In this document: positions 11,522 through 12,297 of the stretch, piece after piece
Layout of the letters: each line of letters starts with the position of its first letter
How positions within the stretch are numbered: the stretch's first letter is position 1
Source: Timburyella sp030842085
GTDB taxonomy: Bacteria; Bacillota; Clostridia; Oscillospirales; Acutalibacteraceae
Direction: 5' to 3'
Assembly (NCBI GenBank): GCA_030842085.1
Contig: JAUUSE010000054.1
Coordinates: 1-12,297, forward strand
DNA length: 12,297 nt
Program-made: the position numbers and the translations under genes
Notes under the pieces: generated by a model
What the model was told of the DNA's origin: nothing
Database searches by the model: none
Seen by the model: the letters and a program-made list of their open reading frames with translations, nothing else

Positions 11522-12297
11522 ATGAAGCTTAAAAATCAGAAAGACTTGGATAAAATCCGCAGTATATATGCGGATTCCCTCAAGCATGAGACAAAAAAGA
11601 TACTTGTCTGCGCCGGCACAGGCTGTGTGTCGAGCGGTTCGCTTGATATATTTGACAGACTCACAGAGCTTTTAAAGGAAAGAAACATAAAATGCTCTGT
11701 AGAGCTTGAAAAGGAGCCTCACGGCGACAGCGTGGGCGTTAAAAAGAGCGGCTGCCATGGATTTTGCGAAATGGGTCCGCTGGTGAGAATAGAGCCGCAG
11801 GGCTGGCTGTATACAAAAGTGCAGCTTTCCGACTGTGAGGATATAATAGACAAAACGATAATAAACGGCGAGCATATTGAGCGTCTTGCCTACCAAAAAG
11901 GCGGCAAAGTGTGCAAAAAGCAGGATGATATCCCGTTTTACAAAAAGCAGACCCGCCTTGTTTTAGAGCACTGCGGTCATATAGATTCCACATCTATAAA
12001 CGAGTATTTGGGCATGGGCGGCTATAAAGCGTTTGAGAAAGCGCTGTTTGAGATGAGCGCCGACGAAATAATAAACGAGATAAGTGAATCCAATCTGCGC
12101 GGCAGAGGCGGCGGCGGATTTCCGGCTGGTCGCAAATGGTCACAGGTGAAGCGTCAGATGGCAGAGCAGAAATATGTAGTCTGCAACGGCGACGAGGGCG
12201 ACCCCGGCGCATTTATGGACCGCAGTATTATGGAGGGCGACCCGCATCGCATGCTGGAAGGCATGATGATAGCCGGCCTTGCCTGCGGTGCAAGCGA
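11522..12297 (+). CDS. hydB: NuoF-like NADH-binding flavoprotein, probably HydB (3' end outside window)
   Basis: N-terminal 258 codons of a NuoF-type subunit that would carry FMN, [4Fe-4S] clusters and the NADH site. It opens with a fused thioredoxin-like [2Fe-2S] domain: C30, C35, C78 and C82 (CAGTGC and CHGFC). Such a fusion is typical of HydB, HndC and bacterial FdhB rather than plain NuoF. The FMN/NADH glycine-rich motif RGRGGGGFPAGRKW is at residues 193-206, followed by NGDEGDPG at 222-229. The ATG at 11522 comes one base after the preceding stop, with GAGG inside the end of hydC, so translation is probably coupled. The frame is open at the window edge. If the family assignment holds, HydB is the likely bifurcation site of an NADH- and ferredoxin-dependent [FeFe] hydrogenase, with hydA expected next. 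Confidence 0.88.
   Translation, partial: MKLKNQKDLDKIRSIYADSLKHETKKILVCAGTGCVSSGSLDIFDRLTELLKERNIKCSVELEKEPHGDSVGVKKSGCHGFCEMGPLVRIEPQGWLYTKVQLSDCEDIIDKTIINGEHIERLAYQKGGKVCKKQDDIPFYKKQTRLVLEHCGHIDSTSINEYLGMGGYKAFEKALFEMSADEIINEISESNLRGRGGGGFPAGRKWSQVKRQMAEQKYVVCNGDEGDPGAFMDRSIMEGDPHRMLEGMMIAGLACGAS

Noticed and set aside
1..12297. CRISPR arrays, tRNA or rRNA genes, insertion sequences, phage or toxin-antitoxin modules
   Set aside because: I looked for repeat-spacer periodicity, tRNA-like cloverleaf ends, transposase motifs and small overlapping gene pairs, and saw none.

Overview
The window looks like the chromosome of a strictly fermentative, anaerobic Clostridia-type Bacillota. The evidence is the str-operon order rpsG-fusA-tuf, strong AGGAGG-type ribosome binding sites, a clostridial-type iron alcohol dehydrogenase, a Rex redox repressor, and electron-bifurcating enzymes (NfnAB and a NuoE/NuoF pair of the HydBC type). 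Ile is very often encoded by ATA, even in fusA. I cannot name the genus from the sequence. All genes seen are on the + strand.

Layout. (1) 1-3650: end of the str operon, with the C-terminus of ribosomal protein S7, EF-G, a well-formed internal promoter, EF-Tu, and a hairpin terminator. (2) 3727-5384: two AT-richer accessory genes, a GNAT N-acetyltransferase and a LysR-family regulator with its own promoter. (3) 5385-5938: 554 bases of very AT-rich non-coding DNA. It holds a terminator and then a dense operator/promoter region with three evenly spaced TATCGATA octamers, three exact TGCGATTA direct repeats and a sigma-A-like promoter. (4) 5939-7156: iron-containing alcohol dehydrogenase with its own GC-rich terminator hairpin. 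(5) 7255-10138: tight nfnA-nfnB-rex operon (gaps of 1 and 3 bases). (6) 10139-10475: 337-base gap with a long imperfect hairpin and other inverted repeats. (7) 10476-10868: FlK-like acyl-CoA thioesterase. (8) 11044-12297: NuoE-like and NuoF-like flavin/iron-sulfur subunits, the second cut by the window end.

How it fits together. From the alcohol dehydrogenase onward, most of the window concerns electron carriers. The dehydrogenase can reoxidise NAD(P)H, NfnAB links NADH, NADPH and reduced ferredoxin, Rex senses the NADH/NAD+ ratio, and the HydC/HydB-like pair would link NADH and ferredoxin to H2 if a hydrogenase subunit follows. No single gene is new. The points most worth a second look are the ordered repeat array in front of the alcohol dehydrogenase, the two 9-mers it shares with the upstream region of the LysR gene, the co-operonic nfnAB-rex arrangement, and the structured gap at 10221-10290.
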